Shown piece after piece: positions 33,450 to 42,319 of a stretch of 57,283 bases of DNA; the stretch's first letter is position 1, and each line of letters begins with the position of its first letter. The stretch lies in contig CAZLMW010000046.1 of the NCBI GenBank assembly GCA_964560875.1, positions 1 through 57,283 on the forward strand, written 5' to 3'. The DNA is from CAZLMW01 sp964560875. GTDB lineage: Bacteria > Myxococcota_A > UBA9042. The notes under the pieces were generated by a model. The model did no database searches. It saw only the letters and a list, made by a program, of their open reading frames with translations, and was not told the origin of the DNA. The position numbers and the translations under genes are program-made.

Positions 33450-35180
33450 ATGGCCTGGCAGTCGTATGCGAAAAAAGCGCTGTCCCGCACCTTTCGAGGC
33501 GTGTGGTTGGCGCGGCGAGCGGCGGCGAACCTGGCCGCCACCTCGTCGATTCACGATCCCGAGCGCCGCGCCGACACCGGTCCGAAACGGCGCGACGCCA
33601 AGAGCGGCGGGCGCAACATCCTCTTCATCACCGTCGACCAGCAACGCTTCGACGCGCTCGGGTGCAACGGCGGCCAGGTCGCGCGAACACCGGTCCTCGA
33701 TGAGCTCGCCGCCAACGGTCTGAACTACCGGCGCGCCCACGTGCAAAACGTCGTCTGCATGCCCGCCCGGTCCACGATGCTGACCGGCCAACACCCCTGG
33801 ACCCACGGCGTTGTCGCCAACGGCGTGCGCCTGCCCGATGACGCGCCGAGCGTGGCCGACTACCTCCGCGAGCAAGCCGGATATGCCACCGCCCTTGTCG
33901 GCAAAGCGCACTTCGACCCGCACCTCGATCCCGCGCTCCGATGGTTCGAAAACCGCGCGTCCGCCGAGCGTCTGCAAGGTCCATGGCACGGCTTCGAACA
34001 CGTCGAATTCGCCACCCACGGACCGATGGTCGGCCATCACTACGCCGCGTGGCTCTGGGCAAACGGCGCCGAGTTCATCGACGGTTTCGGCGGCGTCTTG
34101 ACCGCTGAAGGGGGCGGGGCGACCAACGCGCCCGAGGTCGGCCACAACCCGATCCCGACCGAGCTCTACCACACCAACTGGGTCGCTGAACGCACCATCG
34201 CATGGCTCGATTCCGTGCCCGAGGAGCGCCCCTTCTTCTGCTGGATGAGCTTCCCCGACCCGCACCACCCGCTCGATCCGCCGCTCGCCGAGGTCAACGC
34301 GCGCATCGACTACCGCGATCTCGACCTGCCCGCGGGCCATCCCGGCTCGCCCGAAGCCATCCGCGACGTCCTGGCCGGCAAGCCGCAGCATTGGCTCGAT
34401 TGGTACGAACAGCGGTTTCGCAACCCGGAAGGCGGCCCGGTCTTCTTCGACCCACGCGCGTTCACGGCCGACCAGGTGCGCGAAGTCAACGCGATGATCC
34501 ACGTCGAAAACGAGCTCATCGACGACGCGTGCGGCAAGGTCTTTGCGCGGCTGGCGGCGACCGGAAAACTGGCCAACACCGACATCTTCTACACGTCCGA
34601 CCACGGCGAGCTGCAAGGCGACTTCGGCCTGATGTTCAAGGGCCCTTACCACGTCGAATCGTTGCTGCACGTGCCGATGGTGTGGTGTCCCGCAGCGTCC
34701 GCCGGCGTCGAAGCGGCCCAGGTCGAGCAGCCCGTTGGCCACGTCGATCTCGCGCCCACGTTCTGCGACGTTGCCGGCTTGCCGGTGCCCGATTGGATGC
34801 AAGGAAAGTCGCTGCCTTCTGTCGCCGGGGACCAGCGCGAGCGCGTCATCACCACGTTCGACAGCCAATTCGCCGCGGTCGGGATGCACCTGCAGACGAT
34901 CTTTCGCGACGGCTTGCTCTGCACGCGCTACGGGCCGTCGACAACCGATGAAGGGGGCCAGTGGCCGCTCTATTGGCGCATTTGGGGCGCCGGATCCACG
35001 CCACCGCGGTACGACGGCAGCGAGGGCGAGCTCTACGACGTCGTCAACGACCCGCACCAACACCGCAACCTCTGGAACGATCCCCCCTGGCGGCAGCGCC
35101 GTGACGACCTCGTGGCCGATCTCGACGCGAACCTTCCCCCTCGCCGCGCCGCCGCGCTGCCGTTCGCCGCGCCAACCTGA
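33450..35180 (+). CDS. Sulfatase (type I, formylglycine-dependent)
   Basis: The protein has 576 aa. RNILFITVDQQRFDALG (metal-binding Asp 63) and the C-x-P-x-R signature VVCMPARSTMLTG (Cys 103, converted to formylglycine) define it. HTNWVAERTIAWLD and YTSDHGELQGDFGLMFKGPYHVES complete the active site, and SEGELYDVVNDPHQHRNLW is the usual C-terminal motif. There is no signal peptide: the N-terminus (WQSYAKKALSRTFRGVWLARR) is basic and amphipathic, so it may be cytoplasmic. It leads an operon with an MFS transporter and chaperones. The substrate could be a sulfate or phosphonate ester. A formylglycine-generating enzyme must be elsewhere. Confidence 0.93.
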   Translation: MAWQSYAKKALSRTFRGVWLARRAAANLAATSSIHDPERRADTGPKRRDAKSGGRNILFITVDQQRFDALGCNGGQVARTPVLDELAANGLNYRRAHVQNVVCMPARSTMLTGQHPWTHGVVANGVRLPDDAPSVADYLREQAGYATALVGKAHFDPHLDPALRWFENRASAERLQGPWHGFEHVEFATHGPMVGHHYAAWLWANGAEFIDGFGGVLTAEGGGATNAPEVGHNPIPTELYHTNWVAERTIAWLDSVPEERPFFCWMSFPDPHHPLDPPLAEVNARIDYRDLDLPAGHPGSPEAIRDVLAGKPQHWLDWYEQRFRNPEGGPVFFDPRAFTADQVREVNAMIHVENELIDDACGKVFARLAATGKLANTDIFYTSDHGELQGDFGLMFKGPYHVESLLHVPMVWCPAASAGVEAAQVEQPVGHVDLAPTFCDVAGLPVPDWMQGKSLPSVAGDQRERVITTFDSQFAAVGMHLQTIFRDGLLCTRYGPSTTDEGGQWPLYWRIWGAGSTPPRYDGSEGELYDVVNDPHQHRNLWNDPPWRQRRDDLVADLDANLPPRRAAALPFAAPT

Positions 35181-35195
35181 TCCCCCGTTTGCCGC

Positions 35196-36487
35196 ATGAC
35201 ACGTGATCCGTTGCCGAGGCGCGCGCTGACGATGCTCGCGCTGGTGGTCGCCGGCGAGGCCGTATTCGCGCTGCCATTCGTCCTCGCCCGCGTGTTCCGA
35301 CCGACGCTGCTCGACGTGCTCGGGATCACCCACCTGCAGCTCGGCGCGGCGATGTCGGTCTACGGCGTCGTGGCGATGCTGTCCTACTTCCCCGGCGGTC
35401 CCCTCGCCGACCGATTCGGGCCGCGCCGCTTGATGGCCGTCGCCCTGGCGCTCACCGCGCTCGGCGGCGTGTACTACGGCAAGCTGCCATCGGCAGGCGG
35501 CCTCTCAGCGCTGTTCGGCTACTGGGGCTGCACGACAATCTTGCTGTTCTGGGCGCCACTCATCCGGGCGACGCGACGATGGGGTGGCGCCGACTCGCAA
35601 GGACGGGCCTACGGGCTGCTCGATGGTGGACGTGGCCTGTTCGCTGCAGTGCTCGCGACCGCCTCTCTTGTCTTATTCGGTGCGTTGATGCCCGACGATC
35701 CATCCGCGGCAACCCTGGCTGACAAGACCACCGCGCTTCGCCGCGTCATCGGCGTGTTCACCCTTGCGACACTCGGTGCCGCGCTGCTGGTGTGGCTGGC
35801 AATCCCCCGCGAAATCTCGGCACGAGGTCGGGCAGCATCGCCGGAAAATGGCACGCAGCCATGGAATTGGGCCGCCGTCATCGAGGTCCTTGGCAACCGG
35901 CGCGTGTGGCTCCAAGGCGCCATCGTTGTGTGCGCATATGTCGGATACAAGGGCATCGACGACCTCGGGCTGATGGCGCGGGACATGCTCGGCGCCGACG
36001 ATGTGCAGGCCGCACGCATCGGGGCCATCGCGTTTTGGGCGCGGCCATTTGCGGCGCTCGGCGCGGGACTGCTCGGCGACAAGATCGGGGGTTCGCGGGC
36101 CATGATCCTGTGTTTCGCGGCCATGTTGTGCGGCTACGGCGCGGTCGCTGCGGGCCTCTTGCAAGCCTCGGCGACGTGGACCTTGTTCATCGCCGTCATC
36201 GCCACCGCCAGCGCCGTCTACGGGTTGCGCGGTCTCTATTTCGCGGTTTTCGCCGAGTCTGGCGTGCGCCCCGCCGTCACCGGTACCGCCGCGGGCATCG
36301 TCAGCGTGGTTGGCTACACTCCCGACGTGTTCATGGGGCCGTTGATGGGTTGGTGCACCGATTCGTGGCCCGGCGCGACCGGTCATCGCGTCGTATTCGC
36401 TATCGTCGCTGGATTCGCCGCCGCTGGCATCGCCATCACTGCGCTTTTCGTTCGCCTGTGCGCCGCCCGAAAGGTCGAGGTCCGCCG

Positions 36488-36491
<4 letters not shown>
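35196..36491 (+). CDS. MFS transporter
   Basis: The protein has 431 aa with about 12 membrane segments. Between segments 2 and 3 is GGPLADRFGPRRLMAVALA, the MFS motif A, and the second half repeats it more weakly (GLLGDKIGGSRAMIL). A hydrophilic loop near residue 210 separates the halves. It starts 15 bases after the sulfatase stop and its own stop overlaps the next start, so it belongs to the same transcript. It probably imports the sulfatase substrate or exports the product, by inference from context. Confidence 0.92.
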
Positions 36492-37699
<1,208 letters not shown>

Positions 37700-37726
37700 T
37701 TTTGGTTCCCGGCGAGGGAGGACGCG

Positions 37727-39427
37727 ATGAGCACGATTATCGGCATTGACCTTGGCACCACGAATTCGGCCGTCGCCGTGCTCCAGGGCGGCGAGCCCAT
37801 CCTCATCGCCAACGCTACAGGTGAGACCTTGACCCCGTCGGCCGTGAGCATCGCCAAGGGCGGCCAGGTGCTCGTTGGGCAGGCCGCACTTTCCCGCGCG
37901 ACGACCCATCCCGAAGCCACTGCGGTCGCCTTCAAGCGGGACATGGGGTTGCTCAAGCGGTTCGAGCTCGACGGCCGCAAGATGACGCCGCCTGAGCTCT
38001 CGGCCGTTGTGCTCGCGCAGCTCAAACGCGACGCGGAGGCTTTCCTGGGCCACCCGATCGAGGAAGCCGTCGTCACCGTGCCCGCTTACTTCGACGACGC
38101 GCAACGGCAGGCCACCCGCAGCGCCGGGGAGATCGCGGGCCTCAAGGTCGAGCGCATCATCAACGAGCCGACTGCAGCGGCGCTCGCCTACGGGATGCAC
38201 GCCAAGGACCGGGAGTTGACCGCCGTGGTGCTCGATGTGGGCGGCGGCACGTTCGATGTCACGGTGCTCGAGCTGATCGAGGGCGTCATCGAGATCCAAT
38301 CCTCAGCCGGCGACGCGCGTTTGGGCGGGGAAGACTTTGTCGACGCGCTTGTTGCCCACGCGGTGGCCGAGCTTGGCGAAATCGACCACGCGAGCTCCCG
38401 TGCACGCGTTCGGGCGGCTTGTGAGCGGGCCAAGTGCGCGCTCTCGTCGTCGGAGGACACCCGCATCGTGGCGCCCGGGATCGAGGTCGCCGGCAAGAAG
38501 GTCGACTGCGACATCGCCATCACCCGCGACGAAGCTCACGAGCTCTGGGCACCGCTGTTGCAGCGACTGCGCGTTCCCATTCGGCGGGCGCTGATGGACG
38601 CCGACATGGCCGCTGACGACGTGGACGAGGTGCTGCTTGTCGGTGGCGCTACCCGCATGCCGTGCGTCGTACAGCTCGCCGCCGAGGTGTTTGGAAAGCT
38701 GCCCCAGACCGACCTGCCGCCCGATGAAGCCGTGGCGATGGGCGCCGCGGTCCAGGCCGCGCTCAAGGAGGGCAATGAGGCGGTGGATGATCTCGTCGTC
38801 ACCGACGTCGCGCCGTTCACCCTCGGGGTCGAAATCGTCAGCGAGATCGGCAGCCGGCTCGTCCACGGCGTCTTTGCGCCCGTCATCGAACGCGGCACGG
38901 TGATTCCATGCAGCCGCGTGAAGCGTTTCGCCACGACAGAGCCCGGCCAGACCTCCATCTCGGTCAAGGTGTTCCAAGGCGAATATGCCGAGATCGAGCG
39001 CAACCGAAAGCTCGGCGAATACACGGTCAAGGGCATCCCCAAGAAGACCGGCGAGTGCCAGGAGGTCGACATCCGCTTCACCTACGACCTCAACGGCATC
39101 CTCGAGGTGGACACCACCGTCATCGCCACGGAAAAGGTCGCCCAGATGGTCATCCAGCGGGCGCCTGGTCGCATGAGCAAAGGCGAAGTGAAGAAGGCCC
39201 GCAAGGCGATGCAGCGGCTCAAGGTCCACCCGCGCGAGCTGCTGCCGAACACCGTCGCGCTCGAACGCGCCAACGCCCTGTACGTCGAGGTCCGCGGCGG
39301 CGATCGCGACCGGCTTGGCTACATCATCGCGGCCTTCCGTGCGGCGCTCGATGAACAGGACGCGGCGGTTATCGCGGAGCTGCGCGACGACCTCAACGCG
39401 ACCGTGAGCCGCATGAAACGGGGATGA
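37727..39427 (+). CDS. hscC: HscC-like Hsp70 chaperone
   Basis: The protein has 566 aa, close to E. coli HscC and about 70 residues shorter than DnaK. GAGGGAGG precedes ATG 37727. The nucleotide-binding domain has GIDLGTTNSAVAV, VTVPAYFDDAQRQATRSA, INEPTAAALAYG, VVLDVGGGTFDVTVLE and VLLVGGATRMP. The substrate domain follows from about residue 360 (DVAPFTLGVEI), and the lid is short. It is an ATP-dependent chaperone probably dedicated to the neighbouring J-like protein and perhaps to the sulfatase or transporter made from the same operon. Confidence 0.92.
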   Translation: MSTIIGIDLGTTNSAVAVLQGGEPILIANATGETLTPSAVSIAKGGQVLVGQAALSRATTHPEATAVAFKRDMGLLKRFELDGRKMTPPELSAVVLAQLKRDAEAFLGHPIEEAVVTVPAYFDDAQRQATRSAGEIAGLKVERIINEPTAAALAYGMHAKDRELTAVVLDVGGGTFDVTVLELIEGVIEIQSSAGDARLGGEDFVDALVAHAVAELGEIDHASSRARVRAACERAKCALSSSEDTRIVAPGIEVAGKKVDCDIAITRDEAHELWAPLLQRLRVPIRRALMDADMAADDVDEVLLVGGATRMPCVVQLAAEVFGKLPQTDLPPDEAVAMGAAVQAALKEGNEAVDDLVVTDVAPFTLGVEIVSEIGSRLVHGVFAPVIERGTVIPCSRVKRFATTEPGQTSISVKVFQGEYAEIERNRKLGEYTVKGIPKKTGECQEVDIRFTYDLNGILEVDTTVIATEKVAQMVIQRAPGRMSKGEVKKARKAMQRLKVHPRELLPNTVALERANALYVEVRGGDRDRLGYIIAAFRAALDEQDAAVIAELRDDLNATVSRMKRG

Positions 39428-39467
39428 GTCCGGCCCGGAACCGGAGAAGCACGTCACCCCGGAGCTG

Positions 39468-40074
39468 CTACCCGACGAGTTTGCGCCGCCAGTGCTCGAC
39501 GAACTGCCGCCGCGTTGTTGGTCCGACGATGTTGGGCATCCGCGGCTGCAAGTGGGCCGTCTTCTTCAGCTTGTCGACCCAATCGCCCCGCAACGTGCAG
39601 CGGGTAGCGGCGGGATCGACGCCGTACAGAGGCGCCGCGTTCAGCCCGAAGATGCCGGCGCGGATGGCCTTGGTCATGGCGGGATAGCCGTGTTTGGTCT
39701 GCAGCGCCTTGGGAATCGTGAACGCGCGAAACGCCTGGATCTGCGCTTGCGGTGAGCCAAACCAGATCGAGTCGGTGCCCCAAACCACGCGCTTGTCGCC
39801 GACGTACTTGAGCAGCTTGCCGATGACGTGGGCGGCCTGCGTGGGTTTGGTCATGACGTTTTGCCAGGTGCCGCCGAGCTCTGCGTAGACGTTGCTGTTG
39901 GGCTTGATGCCCGCTTCCTGCAGCGATCGGATGAGGCGATTCACGCCGCCGACGGGTCCGGTTGCCGCGTACGGTCCTTCCTTGCCGCGGCAGGTACTCG
40001 CCATTGCTGGCCGGGCCAAACCACATCGGCAGACGCAGCGGCGGGTCGGGGCGGCTCTTGCGAGTGGTCTTCAT
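39468..40074 (-). pseudogene. Truncated and frameshifted amidohydrolase
   Basis: The last ~180 codons read like the C-terminal half of a TIM-barrel amidohydrolase: VYAELGGTW, then RVVWGTDSIWFGSPQAQI and IFGLNAAPLYGVDP. The first part (KTTRKSRPDPPLRLPMWFGPASNGEYLPR, 40074 to about 39995) is in another frame, and a one-base shift near 39990 joins it to GKEGPYAATGP. The N-terminal half with the metal-binding HxH is missing altogether. It is therefore a decayed remnant on the minus strand, convergent with the Hsp70 gene. Confidence 0.65.
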
Positions 40075-40181
40075 CGGCTTGCCGGGTTGGCGAACAGGAA
40101 CAACGGCTTGGAACGGCTACGTTGTATGATGCATTGTTTCGCGCCGAGCTGGTGCGATGAAAGCCAGCAACGGATGGCGGT

Positions 40182-41345
40182 ATGAATACGTTGAACAATC
40201 GGGGCGCGTCGCGGTTCGTCGGCGTTGCGTTGCTCGTTGCGATGCTGCCCGTTGCGATGCTCACCGCGTGCAGCGACGAAGACAGTCCCGGCGATGGGGC
40301 TGAAGTTTCCAACGCCGCCGATTCTGGTGAGGGCGGCGCCGATGCTGGGGTTGGCACCGACGCAGCCGCCGCCGCGTTTTCCCCCGATGACACCGACAAG
40401 GCCGTTTTCGCGTTGCTCGACAAGGCCCACGACGCCCTGGGCAAGACGCCGCTGTGGCCCGGTTTCGCGCTGCCGACCAAGCCGCTCTACCTCATTCGTC
40501 GCAGCCTCAAGGGCACGGCGCGATACGCCTTTGTCACCCACGTCGACAAGGCGCCGGCCGGGGCCAAGACGTTCACCATCGGCAAGCATGTCGTGCACCG
40601 CTTCGACGCGAAGAAGGGCGCTCTGTCGTCGACGCGGACGGCTTACTCCTACGAAGACATCGCCGGGGTGCAAGCCACCATGGCCGCCTATGACGACGCC
40701 ACGCCTTCCGAACCCGCGGCGTTCCTGGGCGCGCTCGCCAAGGCCAGCTTCGAACGGATGAAGGAGCTCGACGACACCTGGGAGCCGGTCGAGGGCTGCG
40801 GACGGTCCAACTATCCGCGCGACCAGGAGCTGCTCGAGTTGACCTTGCTCGAGGACGCGCTGTTCGCCGAAACCATCGCCGCCAAGACCGCCGACCTCCC
40901 CGCGCGCATGACCGAAATCGTCGCGATCCGCGCCCGTCGACTCGCCATCGAGCCCTACACCGACCGCATCGACGCCGACGGCGAAAACCGTTTCGGGGCG
41001 CCGCATTTCGCGAAGCTGACCCTGCCGGCGCTGGTCGGGGTTCAGTCCGCCGAAGACCGCCGGAAGGTGATCGCCGACTCGCTTGCCAAGGCGATGACCG
41101 TGCCCCTGGAAGACCTCGACGACTACCTGATGTGGAAGCGGCCGCTCGTTTCCGCCGTCGTGCTCATCGACCTCGCGCGCAAGGTCGGCGTGAAAGTCGA
41201 GCCGTCGTTTAAGGCCGGCAAGGCAGCCGTCGCCGCTATCATCGCCGCCAAGGGCGCGCCGGTCCTCAGCCACATCGACACCGTCAAGAAGCGCCACGAC
41301 ATGGCCGCCATCACCAAGCGGGCGGTGGCGTTGATGAAATACTGA
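40182..41345 (+). CDS. Hypothetical lipoprotein
   Basis: The protein has 387 aa. The signal VGVALLVAMLPVAMLTAC ends in a lipobox (TAC). An Asp/Ala/Gly linker (residues ~32-65) leads to a mostly helical domain without a recognised motif. SYEDIAGVQATMAAYDD and LLELTLLEDALFAE look like helices, and HFAKLTLPALVGVQSAEDRRKVI is the best-ordered stretch. No catalytic pattern is seen. It stands alone, with a 974-bp repeat-bearing gap behind it. Confidence 0.75.
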   Translation: MNTLNNRGASRFVGVALLVAMLPVAMLTACSDEDSPGDGAEVSNAADSGEGGADAGVGTDAAAAAFSPDDTDKAVFALLDKAHDALGKTPLWPGFALPTKPLYLIRRSLKGTARYAFVTHVDKAPAGAKTFTIGKHVVHRFDAKKGALSSTRTAYSYEDIAGVQATMAAYDDATPSEPAAFLGALAKASFERMKELDDTWEPVEGCGRSNYPRDQELLELTLLEDALFAETIAAKTADLPARMTEIVAIRARRLAIEPYTDRIDADGENRFGAPHFAKLTLPALVGVQSAEDRRKVIADSLAKAMTVPLEDLDDYLMWKRPLVSAVVLIDLARKVGVKVEPSFKAGKAAVAAIIAAKGAPVLSHIDTVKKRHDMAAITKRAVALMKY

Positions 41346-41518
41346 ACGGAAGGTCCAGCCCATTTTGGGCGCAATGCCGATCGTTTAGGCCGGAACATTC
41401 TGAAAACATGACGAAACGGCACAGCACCATCCTCTCCGCCTGACAACGCAGGGGGAGATGGGCCGCAGGCTCAGAGGGGGTTGATCCGAACAGCCGCCGA
41501 AGGCGTCCGTTTCACGGT

Positions 41519-41534
41519 CGATTTTCGAAAATCG
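41519..41534. promoter_or_regulatory. 16-bp perfect palindrome
   Basis: CGATTTTCGAAAATCG reads the same on both strands with no spacer. It lies 174 bases after the lipoprotein stop, followed by GAAAAC repeats. It might be an operator or a protein-binding site. There is no T-run to suggest a terminator. Confidence 0.5.
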
Positions 41535-41603
41535 TCTGAAAACAACATGTTCCTGCTCTGTCTGAGAGGTCGGTTGACTACGACGGTGCAAGCCGCAAGG
41601 CGG

Positions 41604-41750
41604 CGGCAGGCAGTAGCTTGGGGTGCCAACCCCAAGGAACGCGTTCGTCTTCGGGGACAGCCGCGACGCGGCGGCAGGACCTGTCGGCGCTTCACGCCTC
41701 AAGATGATGAACCGACAGCCCTTGGGCTGGCGCCCAAGGCTACTGCCTGT
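41604..41750. repeat. REP-like inverted hairpin pair
   Basis: Unit 1 holds CTTGGGGT (41617-41624) and ACCCCAAG (41629-41636) around GCCA. Unit 2 holds CCTTGGGC (41720-41727) and GCCCAAGG (41732-41739) around TGGC. The flank GGCAGTAGC beside unit 1 appears as the reverse complement GCTACTGCC beside unit 2, so the units are inverted copies, as in bacterial REP/BIME elements. Confidence 0.75.
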
Positions 41751-42042
41751 CGACGCTTCGCGCCTACAGATCCGCTACCCGCTACAGGCTCCTGGACCGG
41801 ATTCAAACGTTGTAGGCGTGGCTGCGAAGCGCGGGTCAACGCGGTCGACAAGCGGGCCGGTGAGCGTGCGCTGGCGCTGCTGGACCGGGCTGCTGCCTTG
41901 ACCTGGGGGCTGTGGCGCCGAAGGTCCTAAACGGCCATCAGCCCGTAGGACCGTCTCTACGGGCCGATCACGGCTCGAAGCTATTGATACCGCACCCCAC
42001 CATCAAAACGGCTCCAGGAGCCTCTACGAGCCACGCAGGGGC

Positions 42043-42088
42043 ATATGGCCTCGAAAAATGGCCCCGCGGACGCCCTCGGCGCGCCAAT
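42043..42088 (+). repeat. Dispersed 46-bp repeat, copy 2
   Basis: Second copy of 29391-29436 with four substitutions. It begins ATATGGCCTCGAAAAATGGC. It lies upstream of the polysaccharide genes. Confidence 0.75.
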
Positions 42089-42319
42089 CCGCTCGTCCGT
42101 GAGATTTCGGTCGGCAAACGCCCCGCTACCGCTTTCCGAGCTCCGCCAGTAGCCCGATCGCAGCGAGCCGCACCCACCCCACCCGGCCTCGGTTGCGAGC
42201 CGCGATCCGGCCCTTTACCCTGCGCGGCCCTGCGTTCCCGGCGCGCGTCAACATCGACGTGGGCCCATCGTCGCACGTGCCGTTTGATCAAAGGGGCCTG
42301 TAGCGGCGACCAATCGACC

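Larger units (their letters stand above)
41346..42319. other. Long intergenic region with palindrome, REP-like pair and dispersed repeat
   Basis: This 974-bp stretch holds a 16-bp perfect palindrome (41519-41534), two inverted hairpin units (41604-41750) and the second copy of a 46-bp repeat (42043-42088). No reading frame here has a credible start or composition, although the frame of the next gene stays open back to 41912. Confidence 0.65.

Noticed and set aside
41912..42319. N-terminal extension of the GT4-CapA protein
   Set aside because: The extension is Pro/Arg-rich and runs over the 46-bp dispersed repeat. The GT4 fold starts right after ATG 42320.
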